From NCBI RefSeq assembly GCF_003426815.1, contig NZ_QKYK01000025.1, positions 23,507-87,506 of the forward strand: a stretch of 64,000 nucleotides of DNA. The letters run 5' to 3'. Made by a program: the position numbers and the translations under genes. Below are positions 9,685 through 18,886 of this stretch, in pieces. The DNA is from Desertimonas flava (GTDB lineage: Bacteria > Actinomycetota > Acidimicrobiia > Acidimicrobiales > Ilumatobacteraceae). The notes under the pieces were generated by a model. That model was not told where the DNA came from. It saw only the letters and a program-made list of their open reading frames with translations, and ran no database searches. How positions within the stretch are numbered: position 1 is the stretch's first letter; every line of letters starts with the position of its first letter.

Positions 9685-10704
9685 ATGTCCAAGCGCATCA
9701 CGTCCACCCGTAGCGGCCTCCGCCGCGCCGGCCTGGCCCTCGGTGCCGGTGCCGTCATCGCCGGCGGCGTCGCCGGTTCTGCGGCGGCCACCACCGAGCC
9801 CGCCGGTGACGGCGAGCAGATCGTCATCGGGTTCTCGGCCCCGGCCGCCGACCACGGCTGGATGGCCGCCATCACCGAGAACGCCCGCGCCTACGCCGAG
9901 GCCAACCCCGACATCGACCTGCGCGTCGCCGACGGGACCAATGACGTCAACCTGCAGATCAGCCAGGTGGAGACGTTCATCAACGATGGCGTCGACGCCA
10001 TCGTGCTCCTGCCGTTCGACGGCGCCGCGCTCACGCCTATCGCCCTCCAGGCGATGGAGGCCGGCATCCCCGTCATCAACGTCGACCGCGAGTTCGACGA
10101 TCCCAACGCGTCGCGGGCGACGATCCTCGGCGACAACTACGGCATGGGCGTGTCGGCGGGCCAGTACATCTGCGGCGAGCTCGGCGACAACCCCGACGCC
10201 GTGGTGGCCGAGATCCAGGGCATCGCCTCGCTGCCGCTCACGCAGGACCGCAGCCGCGGCTTCGCCGACGCCCTCGCCGAGTGCGGCCTCGACGTCGACA
10301 ACCAGGTGTCGGCCGAGTTCACCGTGGAGTCGGGCGAGGAGGCGGCGGCCAACCTGCTGCAGGCGGCCCCGCAGATCGACGCCATCTGGAACCACGACGA
10401 CGACCAGGGCGTCGGTGTGATGGCGGCGATCGCCACCGCCGGCCGCGACGAGTTCTTCGTCGTCGGAGGGGCCGGCTCGGCCAACGTGATGCGTGAGATC
10501 CAAGAGGGCGGGCTCGTCAGGGCGACGGTCATCTACCCGGCGTCGCAGGGCGCCGACGGTGTGGCCCTGGCCCGGCTCGTGGCCAACGGTGAGGCGCTGG
10601 CCGACCTCGTCGACGTCGAGGTGCCCCGGCTGATCCAGCTCTACGCCCCGGTCGTGACGGCCGACAACGTCGACCAGTACATCGACTCGGCCTTCGAGAG
10701 CTGA
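9685..10704 (+). CDS. periplasmic-type sugar-binding protein (RbsB/XylF family) of the ABC transporter
   Basis: 339 residues: an N-terminal signal (LRRAGLALGAGAVIAGGVAGSAAA) then a type 1 binding fold beginning QIVIGFSAPAADHGWMAA. Strand-loop marks of the RbsB family are present: GVDAIVLLPFDGAALTPI, AGIPVINVDREFDD, and QDRSRGFADAL in the second lobe. There is no lipobox Cys directly after the signal, so it may be secreted or otherwise retained. It starts at ATG with AAGGAG 8 bp upstream. It should deliver a pentose or related sugar to the two upstream transporter genes. Confidence 0.92.
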   Translation: MSKRITSTRSGLRRAGLALGAGAVIAGGVAGSAAATTEPAGDGEQIVIGFSAPAADHGWMAAITENARAYAEANPDIDLRVADGTNDVNLQISQVETFINDGVDAIVLLPFDGAALTPIALQAMEAGIPVINVDREFDDPNASRATILGDNYGMGVSAGQYICGELGDNPDAVVAEIQGIASLPLTQDRSRGFADALAECGLDVDNQVSAEFTVESGEEAAANLLQAAPQIDAIWNHDDDQGVGVMAAIATAGRDEFFVVGGAGSANVMREIQEGGLVRATVIYPASQGADGVALARLVANGEALADLVDVEVPRLIQLYAPVVTADNVDQYIDSAFES

Positions 10705-10727
10705 CGCTCCCGCGCCACTGACCCCAC

Positions 10728-10777
10728 GTTCCTGTACTGATCCCTTCTCACCGGCGAGAAGGGATCAGTACAGGAAC
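10728..10777 (+). terminator. 22-bp perfect hairpin after the binding-protein gene
   Basis: Arms 10728-10749 and 10756-10777 are perfectly complementary with a six-base loop (ACCGGC). There is no T-tract, so it may be a terminator of the kind common in high-GC genomes, or an mRNA 3'-stabilising or attenuating element between the binding-protein gene and the dehydrogenase 35 bp further on. Confidence 0.75.
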
Positions 10778-10811
10778 TCCGACCGACCCCCCTGAATCTG
10801 TAAGGACCGCG

Positions 10812-11993
10812 ATGAACACCCTCGGCGTCGGCATGGTCGGCTACGCCTTCATGGGAGCTGCCCACTCCCACGCCTGGCGCACCGCACCCCGCTTCTTCGA
10901 CCTCCCTCTGCTGCCCGCGATGAACGTCATCGGCGGGCGCCACCCCGACGCCCTCGCGACCGCCGCCGACCGGCTCGGGTGGGCGCACACCGAGACCGAC
11001 TGGCGGGCGCTGATCGCCCGCGACGACGTCGACCTCGTCGACATCTGCACCCCCGGCGACACGCACGCCGACATCGCCATCGCCGCCCTCGAAGCCGGCA
11101 AGCACGTGCTGTGCGAGAAGCCGCTCGCCAACACGGTCGCCGAGGCCGAAGCGATGGCCGAGGCGGCGGCCACCGCCGCGGCCGGCGGCGTACGATCGAT
11201 GGTCGGCTTCACGTACCGTCGCGTCCCCGCGATCGCGCTCGCCCGCCAGCTCGTCGCCGAGGGGCGTGTCGGGCGCATCCACCACGTCCGCGCCCAGTAC
11301 CTGCAGGACTGGATCGTCGATCCGGAGGCCCCGCTGTCGTGGCGACTGCAGAAGGCCAAGGCCGGCTCGGGCGCCCTCGGCGACATCGGCGCCCACATCG
11401 TCGACCTCACGCAGTTCATCACCGGTGACCGCATCGCCTCGGTGTCGGGCCTGCTCGAGACGTTCGTCACCGAGCGGCCCGTGGCCGCCGCCTCCGCCGC
11501 AGGCGAGGGGTCGACGATCGGCGGCGGAGCGGCGGGCGCCGAGCGCGGGCCGGTCGACGTCGATGACGCCGCGGTGTTCATCGCCCGCTTCGCCGGAGGC
11601 GCCGTCGGCTCGTTCGAGGCGACGCGCTTCGCCAACGGGCGCAAGAACGCCATCCGCATCGAGATCAACGGCTCGCTCGGCAGCATCGCCTTCGACTTCG
11701 AGGACATGAACCTGCTGCACCTCTACGACGGCACCGAGGCGTCCGAGACCGCCGGGTTCCGGCGCATCATCGTCACCGAACCGACCCATCCGTACGCCGG
11801 CGCGTGGTGGCCGCCCGGCCATCTGCTCGGCTACGAGCACGGCTTCACCCACCAGGTCGTCGACCTCGTCCGCGACATCGCCGAAGGACGTGACCCGGCG
11901 CCGTCGTTCGCCGACGGGCTGAACATCCAGCGCGTGCTCGCCGCCGTCGAGGCGAGCGCCGCCGACGGCACGTGGAAGGAGGTGGCCACGTGA
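10812..11993 (+). CDS. Gfo/Idh/MocA-family sugar dehydrogenase
   Basis: 393 residues. The Rossmann domain starts LGVGMVGYAFMGAAHSHAW and carries the family motif CEKPLA near residue 104 and GDIGAHIVDLTQF around residue 191, which holds the catalytic-type His/Asp residues. These NAD(P)-dependent enzymes oxidise sugars, sugar acids or inositols. It follows the transporter genes and its stop overlaps a GTG (GTGA) of a short ORF. Archaeal xylose dehydrogenases belong to this superfamily, so it could supply a pentonate to the dehydratase at 24030; that link is inference. Confidence 0.88.
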   Translation: MNTLGVGMVGYAFMGAAHSHAWRTAPRFFDLPLLPAMNVIGGRHPDALATAADRLGWAHTETDWRALIARDDVDLVDICTPGDTHADIAIAALEAGKHVLCEKPLANTVAEAEAMAEAAATAAAGGVRSMVGFTYRRVPAIALARQLVAEGRVGRIHHVRAQYLQDWIVDPEAPLSWRLQKAKAGSGALGDIGAHIVDLTQFITGDRIASVSGLLETFVTERPVAAASAAGEGSTIGGGAAGAERGPVDVDDAAVFIARFAGGAVGSFEATRFANGRKNAIRIEINGSLGSIAFDFEDMNLLHLYDGTEASETAGFRRIIVTEPTHPYAGAWWPPGHLLGYEHGFTHQVVDLVRDIAEGRDPAPSFADGLNIQRVLAAVEASAADGTWKEVAT

Positions 11994-12106
11994 GCCCGTT
12001 CACGCCGACCCGTGAGGACGAGTTCCCGCTCGACCCCGAAAACCTGATTCTCAGCCGTCCCTGGTCGCGAAATCGCGACCAGGGCAGTACAAGAACCGCT
12101 CGTTGA
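11990..12106 (+). CDS. 38-residue ORF with a xylose-isomerase-like N-terminus (relic or leader)
   Basis: A GTG start overlaps the dehydrogenase stop (GTGA), giving a 38-residue ORF starting [14 protein letters not shown]. The start x-TPTREDxF resembles the N-termini of actinobacterial xylose isomerases, which continue SFGLWTVG; here the match breaks after DEF and the tail is unrelated ([12 protein letters not shown]). It overlaps the 12059-12084 hairpin. It could be the stump of a deleted xylA, which would explain xylB with no isomerase, or a translated leader for the next gene. The similarity is short and recalled, not searched. Confidence 0.35.
   Translation: MSPFTPTREDEFPLDPENLILSRPWSRNRDQGSTRTAR
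12059..12084 (+). terminator. 12-bp stem hairpin before the isomerase/epimerase gene
   Basis: Arms CCCTGGTCGCGA (12059-12070) and TCGCGACCAGGG (12073-12084) are fully complementary around AA, so the real loop is probably the central GAAATC with 10 closing pairs. It lies within the short ORF and 35 bp before the next start, so it may attenuate read-through or mark a deletion scar. There is no T-tract. Confidence 0.6.
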
Positions 12107-12119
12107 GAGGAGCTGTCAC

Positions 12120-13127
12120 ATGCCTCGTCCCGTCACGTTGTTCACCGGTCAGTGGGCCGACCTGCCCTTCGAAGAGGTCGCCCGCCTCGCCTCGGAATGG
12201 GGCTACGACGGCCTCGAGATCGCCTGCTGGGGCGATCACTTCGATCCGTGGCAGGCGGTGGACGACGACGCCTACGTCGCGGCCAAGCGCGACCTGCTCG
12301 AGCGCCACGGCCTCGGCGTGTGGGCGATCTCCAACCACCTCACCGGCCAGGCGGTGTGCGACGACCCGATCGACGCGCGCCACCAGGGCATCCTGGCGCC
12401 GCGCATCTGGGGTGACGGCGATCCCGAAGGGGTTCGCCAGCGCGCCGCCGAGGAGATGAAGGTGACCGCCCGGGCCGCGGCGAAGCTCGGTGTCAAGACC
12501 GTCATCGGCTTCACCGGCTCGTCGATCTGGAAGGCGGTGGCGATGTTCCCGCCGGCGAGCCAGGACTTCGTCGACGCCGGCTACCGGGACTTCGCCGATC
12601 GGTGGAACCCGATCCTCGACGTGTTCGACGAGGTCGGCGTACGGTTCGCCCACGAGGTGCACCCGTCCGAGATCGCCTACGACTACTGGACGACCGTCCG
12701 CACACTGGAGGCGATCGAACACCGGCCGGCCTTCGGGCTGAACTGGGATCCGAGCCACTTCGTGTGGCAGGACCTCGACCCGGTCGGCTTCATGTACGAC
12801 TTCCGGGACCGCATCTACCACGTCGACTGCAAGGACGCGAAGCGTCAGGTCGGCAACGGGCGCAACGGGCGCATGGGCTCACACCTGGCCTGGGCCGATC
12901 CCCGCCGCGGTTGGGACTTCGTGTCCACCGGCCATGGCGACGTGCCGTGGGAGACGTGCTTCCGCATGCTCAACACGATCGGCTACGACGGCCCGATCAG
13001 CATCGAGTGGGAGGACGCCGGCATGGATCGCCTCGTCGGCGCCCCCGAGGCCCTCGAGTTCGTCCGCCGGTTGGCGTTCGACGCTCCATCGGCGGCGTTC
13101 GACGCGGCCTTCAGCAGCAGCGGCTGA
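12120..13127 (+). CDS. sugar phosphate isomerase/epimerase (AP-endonuclease-2-like TIM barrel)
   Basis: 335 residues starting at ATG with GAGAGGAG upstream. The fold is the xylose-isomerase-like/AP endonuclease 2 barrel. Likely metal ligands sit in [27 protein letters not shown] and SIEWEDAG, the spaced Glu-Asp-His-Glu pattern of this superfamily. Such proteins isomerise or epimerise keto-sugars or inosose. Its place after the Gfo/Idh dehydrogenase suggests that the two act in one pathway; the exact substrate cannot be read from the sequence. Confidence 0.85.
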   Translation: MPRPVTLFTGQWADLPFEEVARLASEWGYDGLEIACWGDHFDPWQAVDDDAYVAAKRDLLERHGLGVWAISNHLTGQAVCDDPIDARHQGILAPRIWGDGDPEGVRQRAAEEMKVTARAAAKLGVKTVIGFTGSSIWKAVAMFPPASQDFVDAGYRDFADRWNPILDVFDEVGVRFAHEVHPSEIAYDYWTTVRTLEAIEHRPAFGLNWDPSHFVWQDLDPVGFMYDFRDRIYHVDCKDAKRQVGNGRNGRMGSHLAWADPRRGWDFVSTGHGDVPWETCFRMLNTIGYDGPISIEWEDAGMDRLVGAPEALEFVRRLAFDAPSAAFDAAFSSSG

Positions 13128-13150
13128 CCCACCCCGAACGGCGGCGATCG

Positions 13151-13188
13151 GTGAGCTCACGGCGCGGACATCCGCGCCGTGAGCTCAC
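13151..13188. terminator. 18-bp perfect hairpin between convergent genes
   Basis: Arms 13151-13168 and 13171-13188 are perfectly complementary around CA. It lies midway between the convergent isomerase gene and LacI gene, as expected of a bidirectional terminator. There is no T-tract on either side. Confidence 0.8.
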
Positions 13189-13216
13189 ACTTCGAGCAGG
13201 GCGGCCGGCCACGACG

Positions 13217-14257
13217 TCAGTGTCTCCGACGCCGGTGTGGCGGTGGGGCGGTGCTCTGCCGGATCACGAGCTCGGGACTGATTCGGACGCTCGCCGCCGG
13301 CTCATTGCGCAGGATGCGCTCGAGCACGTCGACGCAGCGCCCCGCGAGCGTGGTGAAGTCCTGCCGCACGGTGGTCAGGCCGGGCCGGAAGTACGCCGAC
13401 TCGGGCAGGTCGTCGAAGCCGGCGACCGAGACGTCGAGCGGGACGTCGAGACCCGCCTCCCCGAGTGCGGTCAGCAGCCCGAGCGCCATCTGGTCGTTCG
13501 CCGCGAAGACGGCCGTCGGCACACCGTCGGCGACGAGACGCTGCCCGGCCTGGTAGCCCGACTCCGAGCTCCAGTCGCCCTGATAGACGCGCGACGTGTC
13601 GTGACCCGCGCGTTGCAGCTCGCTCCGCCAGGCGCGCCAGCGGGCGGCGGCCTCGGCCGAGTCGGGCGGGCCGGTGATGAAGGCGTGATCACGGTGGCCG
13701 AGCTGCACGAGGTGCTCGGTGACGAGCAACGCCCCTTTGCGGTTGTCCATCGCCACGGACACGAGCGACCTCCTGGCCGGTCGGTAGTCGGCGCACAGGG
13801 TGACGACCGGCATGTCGTTCGACACGACGCGCGCCGCGTCGAGCCACGCCTTCTCCGGAGCGATCAGCACCACCGCCTCGGCGGCCTGATCCTTGAAGTG
13901 CTCGACGGCGGCGTCGAGCGCCGCGGCCGAGCTGTCGGCGACGCTGGCAAGGCTGACGAAGAACCCGGCCTTGCGTGCCGCCACCTCGACTTCCATCATC
14001 GACCGCGTCGGCCCATACAGGTGGGTGCGCGGCGTGAGCAGCCCGATCACCCCCGACCGGTGGGTCACCAACGACCGCGCCGCTGCATTGCGCCGATACC
14101 CCAGCTCGGCGATGGCCTGTTGCACCCGCTCCCTCGTCGCCGGACGAACGTGGGGCTGATCGTTGAGAACGCGCGACACCGTCTGATGCGACACCTTGGC
14201 CACTCTGGCGACGTCGTGGAGACCGGGTCGCCTCGAAGCGACCGTGTGATCACGCAC
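13217..14257 (-). CDS. LacI-family transcriptional regulator
   Basis: About 346 residues from a GTG at 14257. The N-terminal HTH (LHDVARVAKVSHQTVSRVLN) and hinge (LGYRRNAAARSL) are followed by a sugar-binding core ending in DVSVAGFDDLPES. An in-frame extension to 14398 exists, but it would run almost into the shared promoter and lacks family similarity. The gene is divergent from GH51, and the only LacI-type site there (14409-14424) recurs upstream of the Opp-type transporter. It is therefore the likely repressor of arabinofuranoside use. Confidence 0.92.
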   Translation of the reverse strand: MRDHTVASRRPGLHDVARVAKVSHQTVSRVLNDQPHVRPATRERVQQAIAELGYRRNAAARSLVTHRSGVIGLLTPRTHLYGPTRSMMEVEVAARKAGFFVSLASVADSSAAALDAAVEHFKDQAAEAVVLIAPEKAWLDAARVVSNDMPVVTLCADYRPARRSLVSVAMDNRKGALLVTEHLVQLGHRDHAFITGPPDSAEAAARWRAWRSELQRAGHDTSRVYQGDWSSESGYQAGQRLVADGVPTAVFAANDQMALGLLTALGEAGLDVPLDVSVAGFDDLPESAYFRPGLTTVRQDFTTLAGRCVDVLERILRNEPAASVRISPELVIRQSTAPPPHRRRRH

Positions 14258-14408
14258 CGTCGTCGCGTCCGGGAGTGATGGCGCGGTGCACGACGAAAGG
14301 ATACGACGAGGCTCTTCGCGATCAGGTGTCCACGCCGACCGGAGTGATGCGCGCCGCACAGATCGGACCGAACCCCTGGATGGCCCGTCTCCGAGCATCG
14401 TGGGGATC

Positions 14409-14424
14409 TGTTAACGTTCACAAT
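14409..14424. promoter_or_regulatory. LacI-type operator upstream of GH51
   Basis: The sequence TGTTAACGTTCACAAT is centred on AACGTT. GTTAACGTTCACAAT recurs exactly (reverse strand) at 21997-22011 and a perfect palindromic version lies at 22045-22058. It is 32 bp before the GH51 start and near the LacI start, so it can serve repression and autoregulation. Confidence 0.75.
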
Positions 14425-14455
14425 CAGCCCCGGTATCACCCAGGAGGTCGCCACC

Positions 14456-15988
14456 GTGAGCAGTCGCGAAGTCCCGCTCAGCGCCCGTGTCGTCGTCGAT
14501 CCCGCTGCCAAGATCGCTGCGGTCGGTCGCCGGCTGTTCGGCTCGTTCGTCGAGCACCTCGGACGGTGCGTCTACACGGGGATCTACGAGCCCGACCACC
14601 CCACCGCCGACGACGACGGCTTCCGCCGCGACGTCCTCGCCCTCACCGAGGAGCTCGGAGTCTCGGTCGTGCGCTATCCGGGCGGCAACTTCGTGTCCAA
14701 CTACCGCTGGGAGGACGGCGTCGGGCCGCGTGAGCACCGCCCGGTCCGACGCGACCTCGCGTGGCGCACCATCGAGACGAACGAGATCGGCCTCGACGAG
14801 TTCGTCACCTGGGCGGGACGGGCCGGCGTCGAGCCGATGCTCGCTGTCAACCTGGGCACTCGCGGCGTCGCCGAGGCGCTCGATCTGCTCGAGTACGCCA
14901 ATCACCCCTCGGGCACCGCGCTGTCGGACCGGCGCGTCCGGAATGGAGCCCCCGATCCCCACGGCGTCCGGCTGTGGTGTCTCGGCAACGAACTCGACGG
15001 TCCGTGGCAGACGGGACACAAGACCGCTGCCGAGTATGGGAGGCTCGCGGCCGAGACGGCGCGGGCGATGCGGCAGGCGGAACCCGACCTCGAGCTCGTC
15101 GCGTGCGGAAGCTCCGGCTCGTCGATGCCGACGTTCGGCTCCTGGGAGGCGACAGTGCTCGAGGAGGCCTACGACGTCGTCGACTACATCTCGCTCCACG
15201 CGTATTACGAGGAGCACGACGGCGACCCGGCCACGTTCCTCGCCTCGTCGGTCGACATGGATCGCTTCATCGACGCCGTTGTGGCCACCGCCGACCACGT
15301 GCGAGCCAAGCTCGGCGTCAGCAAGCGCATCCACCTCTCGTTCGACGAGTGGAACGTGTGGTACCTGTCCCGGTTCCAGAGCGAGGGCCCGGAGCCGGGT
15401 TGGCCGCGGGCACCACGGCTGCTCGAGGACACCTACAACGTCACCGACGCAGTCGTCGTGGGCAGCCTCTTGATCTCGCTGTTGCGCCACGCCGATCGCG
15501 TTGCGGTCGCCTGCCAGGCGCAACTCGTCAACGTGATCGCGCCGATCATGACCGAACCCGGCGGTCCGGCGTGGCGCCAGACGATCTTCCATCCCTTCGC
15601 CGCGACCGCGCGCCATGCATCCGGCGATGTCTTGCGACTCGCCGTCGAGGCGCCGACCTACGAGACGGAACGCTTCGGTGAGGTCCCCCTCGTCGACGCC
15701 GTCGCCACCCGAGACGACGAGGGCGCCGTGCTGTTCGTCGTCAACCGGTCGCTCGAACGCGAGGTCGCCCTCACCGTCGACGTCCGCCCGCTCGGATCGG
15801 TCGCCGTCGCCGAATGCCTCCAGCTCGCCGATGCCGACCGCCACGCGCGCAACACCGCCGAGGCTCCCGACCGGGTGCGCCCGCGCCGGGTGTCGTTGGA
15901 CGCCCCACCGGCCGACGGCGAGCTCACCATGGCGTTGCCTCCGGTGTCGTGGACGATGGTTCGCCTCGTGGCGTCACCGGGATCCTGA
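14456..15988 (+). CDS. alpha-L-arabinofuranosidase, GH51
   Basis: 510 residues, the family's normal length. It should release L-arabinose from arabinan, arabinoxylan or their oligomers. The acid/base Glu is in WCLGNELDGPWQ (E179) and the nucleophile Glu in LSFDEWNVWY (E298), both in the GH51 barrel that begins RRLFGSFVEHLGRCVYTGIY. There is no signal peptide, so it acts inside the cell on imported oligosaccharides, which fits the adjacent Opp-type importer. It starts with GTG after a strong AGGAGG. The LacI-type operator lies just upstream. Confidence 0.95.
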   Translation: MSSREVPLSARVVVDPAAKIAAVGRRLFGSFVEHLGRCVYTGIYEPDHPTADDDGFRRDVLALTEELGVSVVRYPGGNFVSNYRWEDGVGPREHRPVRRDLAWRTIETNEIGLDEFVTWAGRAGVEPMLAVNLGTRGVAEALDLLEYANHPSGTALSDRRVRNGAPDPHGVRLWCLGNELDGPWQTGHKTAAEYGRLAAETARAMRQAEPDLELVACGSSGSSMPTFGSWEATVLEEAYDVVDYISLHAYYEEHDGDPATFLASSVDMDRFIDAVVATADHVRAKLGVSKRIHLSFDEWNVWYLSRFQSEGPEPGWPRAPRLLEDTYNVTDAVVVGSLLISLLRHADRVAVACQAQLVNVIAPIMTEPGGPAWRQTIFHPFAATARHASGDVLRLAVEAPTYETERFGEVPLVDAVATRDDEGAVLFVVNRSLEREVALTVDVRPLGSVAVAECLQLADADRHARNTAEAPDRVRPRRVSLDAPPADGELTMALPPVSWTMVRLVASPGS

Positions 15989-15997
15989 TGGGCGCAG

Positions 15998-16906
15998 CTA
16001 CGCCCTGACGACGCGACCGTCCGGTCGCTCCTGCAGGCTCGTCGTCGCGGCCGCCTCGAGAGCGGCGATGGCGGCGGATCGGTCGGCCGGGACGAGGTGG
16101 CCCAGACCGGCGTCGTCGACCGACAGCACCGACTCCTTGAGCAGTTGGGAATAGGGATGCTCGGGCGCGTCGAGGATCGCCCGGGCCGGTCCCATCTCGA
16201 CCACGTAGCCCTGCTGCATGATCGCCAGCCGGTCCGAGATGTAGTACGCGGTTGCCAAGTCGTGGGTGATGTAGATCACCGAGACGCCGAGCGTGTCGCG
16301 AAGATCGCGCAGCAGGTTGACGATCGACATGCGCAGCGAGGCGTCGACCATCGACACGGGCTCGTCGGCGATGATCAGCGCCGGATCGGGGATCAACGCC
16401 CGGGCGATCGCCACCCGCTGGAGCTGTCCGCCGGAGAGCTCGTGGGCGTACCGTCCGGCGACCTCGTCGAGGCTGAGCCCGACCTTCTGCAGCGATGCGT
16501 CCACCGCCGCAGCGGCGGCCGCGCGCGAGGTCGCTCCGGCGAGCGTACGTGCCGTCGAGTAGAGGTAGCGGTCGACGTGCTTGAGCGGATTGAACGTCTC
16601 GAACGGGTTCTGGAACACCGGTTGCACCCGGCGCATGAAGTCGAGCCGGGCTCGCCGGCGACGACGTTCCCCACTGCTGCGGCCCTCGAAGTGGATGTCG
16701 CCACTCGACGCGGGTTCGAGACCGAGGATCATGCGCGCCAGCGTCGTCTTTCCCGACCCCGACTCGCCGATGATCGTGAAGATCTCCGGAGCGTCGGCCG
16801 ACAGGGAGAAGGAGGCGTCCACGACGGCGTCGACGCGGCGCCGCGACAGCCTGCCGCCCACGACGAACTGCTTGGAGACGTGCGAGACGTCGAGCAGAGC
16901 GGTCAC
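15998..16906 (-). CDS. Opp/Dpp-type ABC transporter ATP-binding protein (OppF position)
   Basis: About 302 residues: Walker [12 protein letters not shown], signature [15 protein letters not shown], Walker [15 protein letters not shown], and the OppD/F C-terminal region [10 protein letters not shown] favour the GTG at 16906 ([13 protein letters not shown]), which matches the family start; an ATG at 16963 is also possible. It is the last gene of a five-gene import operon and converges on GH51 with a 9-bp gap. It provides ATP hydrolysis for import of what are probably arabino-oligosaccharides. Confidence 0.9.
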   Translation of the reverse strand: MTALLDVSHVSKQFVVGGRLSRRRVDAVVDASFSLSADAPEIFTIIGESGSGKTTLARMILGLEPASSGDIHFEGRSSGERRRRRARLDFMRRVQPVFQNPFETFNPLKHVDRYLYSTARTLAGATSRAAAAAAVDASLQKVGLSLDEVAGRYAHELSGGQLQRVAIARALIPDPALIIADEPVSMVDASLRMSIVNLLRDLRDTLGVSVIYITHDLATAYYISDRLAIMQQGYVVEMGPARAILDAPEHPYSQLLKESVLSVDDAGLGHLVPADRSAAIAALEAAATTSLQERPDGRVVRA

Positions 16907-16985
16907 CGGTCCACACTCGATCCGAAGCGGGCGAGACGGTGGCCGTTCGGGCACGACTCGCATGTCGGAACCCCGGCCACGGTCA

Positions 16986-18014
16986 TCAGGCGACCCCCGA
17001 TCGATGGACCTCGACGGCGGTCGCCTGACGTACCTCGTCGGCGCGCCAGCATGCCGAACGGTGCCCCTCGGCGACCGTCTCGAGGGGCGGCACGTCTGTC
17101 GTGCACTTCTCGATGGCGAGTGGGCAGCGCGGGTGGAAGCGGCAGCCGGTCGGCGGCTGGGCCAGATTGGGCGGACGACCGTCGAGCGCCGGTTTGGGCG
17201 TGACGTCACCGATGCGCGGGAGCGAGGCGACGAGGTGGGCGGTGTAGGGATGCCGGGCGGCCGTGAACAGAGACGCCGTCGGCCCCTCCTCCACCAGGCG
17301 ACCGGCGTACATGATGCCCACGCGATCGGCGATCCGGGCGTGCACGCTCATGTCGTGGGTGACGAACACGACCGACGATCCGATCGCCTGCTGGACGTCG
17401 CGCAGCATCGCCAGCACGTCCTTCTGCACCACGACGTCGAGCGCCGTCGTCGGTTCGTCGGCGATCACGAACTCGGGCTGGCACACCGTCGCGAGCGCGA
17501 TCGTGACCCGCTGGCGCATCCCGCCGGAGAGCTGGTGCGGATAGGCGGACAGGACCGCAGGCGACAGCTCGAGACGCTGCAGGTGCGCCTCGATGCGGTC
17601 CCAGAACTGGTCCTTCGGCAGTCCCATCGGACGGAGCGCGAAGTCCTCGAACACGCTGCGGACCCGTCGCAACGGATTGAGCAGGCTCATCGAGCCCTGC
17701 ATGATGTAGGAGAGGTGCTTCCACCGGAGCGCATCGACCTCGGCCTTGGACACCGCATACGGATCGACGTCGCCCTCGGCGAAGTGGTAGGTCATCGATC
17801 CGCCGACGATGCGCAGTGGCGGGCGGATGGCGGCCGCGAACGTCTTGATCAGCGTGGTCTTGCCCGACGAGCTTTCCCCCGCGATGCCGTAGATCTCGTT
17901 CCTGCGGACCGACAGCGTGATGTCGTCGACTGCGCGTACTTCGCGTTCGACGCCGAAGTGGTTGACGCGGTAGTAGGCCCGGAGGCCACTGACGGTCAGC
18001 AGATCCTCGCTCAC
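16986..18014 (-). CDS. Opp/Dpp-type ABC transporter ATP-binding protein (OppD position)
   Basis: 342 residues: Walker [13 protein letters not shown], signature [14 protein letters not shown], Walker [12 protein letters not shown] and the oligopeptide/DppD C-terminal cysteine cluster ([20 protein letters not shown]) that is typical of the family. The GTG start overlaps the permease stop (GTGA). The Opp/Dpp family also imports oligosaccharides in many bacteria; the neighbouring GH51 and shared operator favour that here. Confidence 0.93.
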   Translation of the reverse strand: MSEDLLTVSGLRAYYRVNHFGVEREVRAVDDITLSVRRNEIYGIAGESSSGKTTLIKTFAAAIRPPLRIVGGSMTYHFAEGDVDPYAVSKAEVDALRWKHLSYIMQGSMSLLNPLRRVRSVFEDFALRPMGLPKDQFWDRIEAHLQRLELSPAVLSAYPHQLSGGMRQRVTIALATVCQPEFVIADEPTTALDVVVQKDVLAMLRDVQQAIGSSVVFVTHDMSVHARIADRVGIMYAGRLVEEGPTASLFTAARHPYTAHLVASLPRIGDVTPKPALDGRPPNLAQPPTGCRFHPRCPLAIEKCTTDVPPLETVAEGHRSACWRADEVRQATAVEVHRSGVA

Positions 18015-18880
18015 GATCGGCCCTCTCCGCCGATGCGCCGCAGACGTGAGCGTGGGTCGATGTACTCGTTGAAGGACACGGCGAGCAGGTACAGGCCGAC
18101 GAACGTGATGACGACGAGGCCGACCGGTACGGCGATCCACCACCACCTGCCGGCGACCATCGCCGAGTGGTTGTTGGCCCAGTAGATCATCGTGCCGATC
18201 GTCGGGATGTTGAGGTCGGTGAAGCCGAGCACGGCGAGCGTCACCGACAACCCGATCGACCAGATCATGTTCGCCAGGGCGGTCGAGAAGACGATCGGCA
18301 TCACGTAGGGCAGGTGTTCTTCGAACATGATCTTGCGGGTGCTCATGCCGGCGAAGACCGCGTGGTGGGTGAACTCCCGGCTGCGTAGCCCGAGGGCGAC
18401 GGACCGGATCAGGCGGGCGTCGAACGGCCACCCGAAGCACGCCATGATCAACGCCAGCGTCAGCGTGGAGAGGTCGTTCCTGAGCGTGAAGTAGAACAAG
18501 ACGAGGATCGGGAAGATCGGGAGCGCCACCACGACGTCGTTGAGCGACATCAGGCCACGGTCGAACCAGCCACCCACATACCCGGCGAGCAGTCCGACCA
18601 CGATCGAGATGATGCGCGAGAGGAAGGCGACGAGGACGCCGAAGAGCAGGGTGTTGCGAATGGCGAACGTCGCCTGCCAGAACAGGTCCTGGCCGCGTGA
18701 GTTCGTTCCGAACCAGTACTCGCCCGAGGGAGGCCGATCGGGCGGGACGACGTACTGCAGCACGGGATCCACCGGGGAGAAGTAGCTGAGGCACGAGATC
18801 ACCACGATGAAGACGATCAGGACGGTGCCGGCGGTGAACTCCCGGTTGTAGCGGAACAGGTCGCGTACGACGGTCAACAC
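18011..18880 (-). CDS. Opp/Dpp-type ABC transporter permease (OppC position)
   Basis: 289 residues with about six membrane spans. The N-terminal OppC domain includes FGTNSRGQDLFWQATFAIRN and the EAA-like coupling loop lies around SREFTHHAVFAGMSTRKIMFEEHLPYVMP. It pairs with the permease at 18887 to form the channel. Coding overlaps the next gene by 4 bp. Confidence 0.93.
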   Translation of the reverse strand: MLTVVRDLFRYNREFTAGTVLIVFIVVISCLSYFSPVDPVLQYVVPPDRPPSGEYWFGTNSRGQDLFWQATFAIRNTLLFGVLVAFLSRIISIVVGLLAGYVGGWFDRGLMSLNDVVVALPIFPILVLFYFTLRNDLSTLTLALIMACFGWPFDARLIRSVALGLRSREFTHHAVFAGMSTRKIMFEEHLPYVMPIVFSTALANMIWSIGLSVTLAVLGFTDLNIPTIGTMIYWANNHSAMVAGRWWWIAVPVGLVVITFVGLYLLAVSFNEYIDPRSRLRRIGGEGRS

Positions 18881-18886
18881 AGCGCG

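Noticed and set aside
12120..13127. Calling this gene xylose isomerase (xylA)
   Set aside because: It is an AP-endonuclease-2-like barrel of 335 residues without the xylose isomerase motifs; only the short ORF before it recalls xylA.
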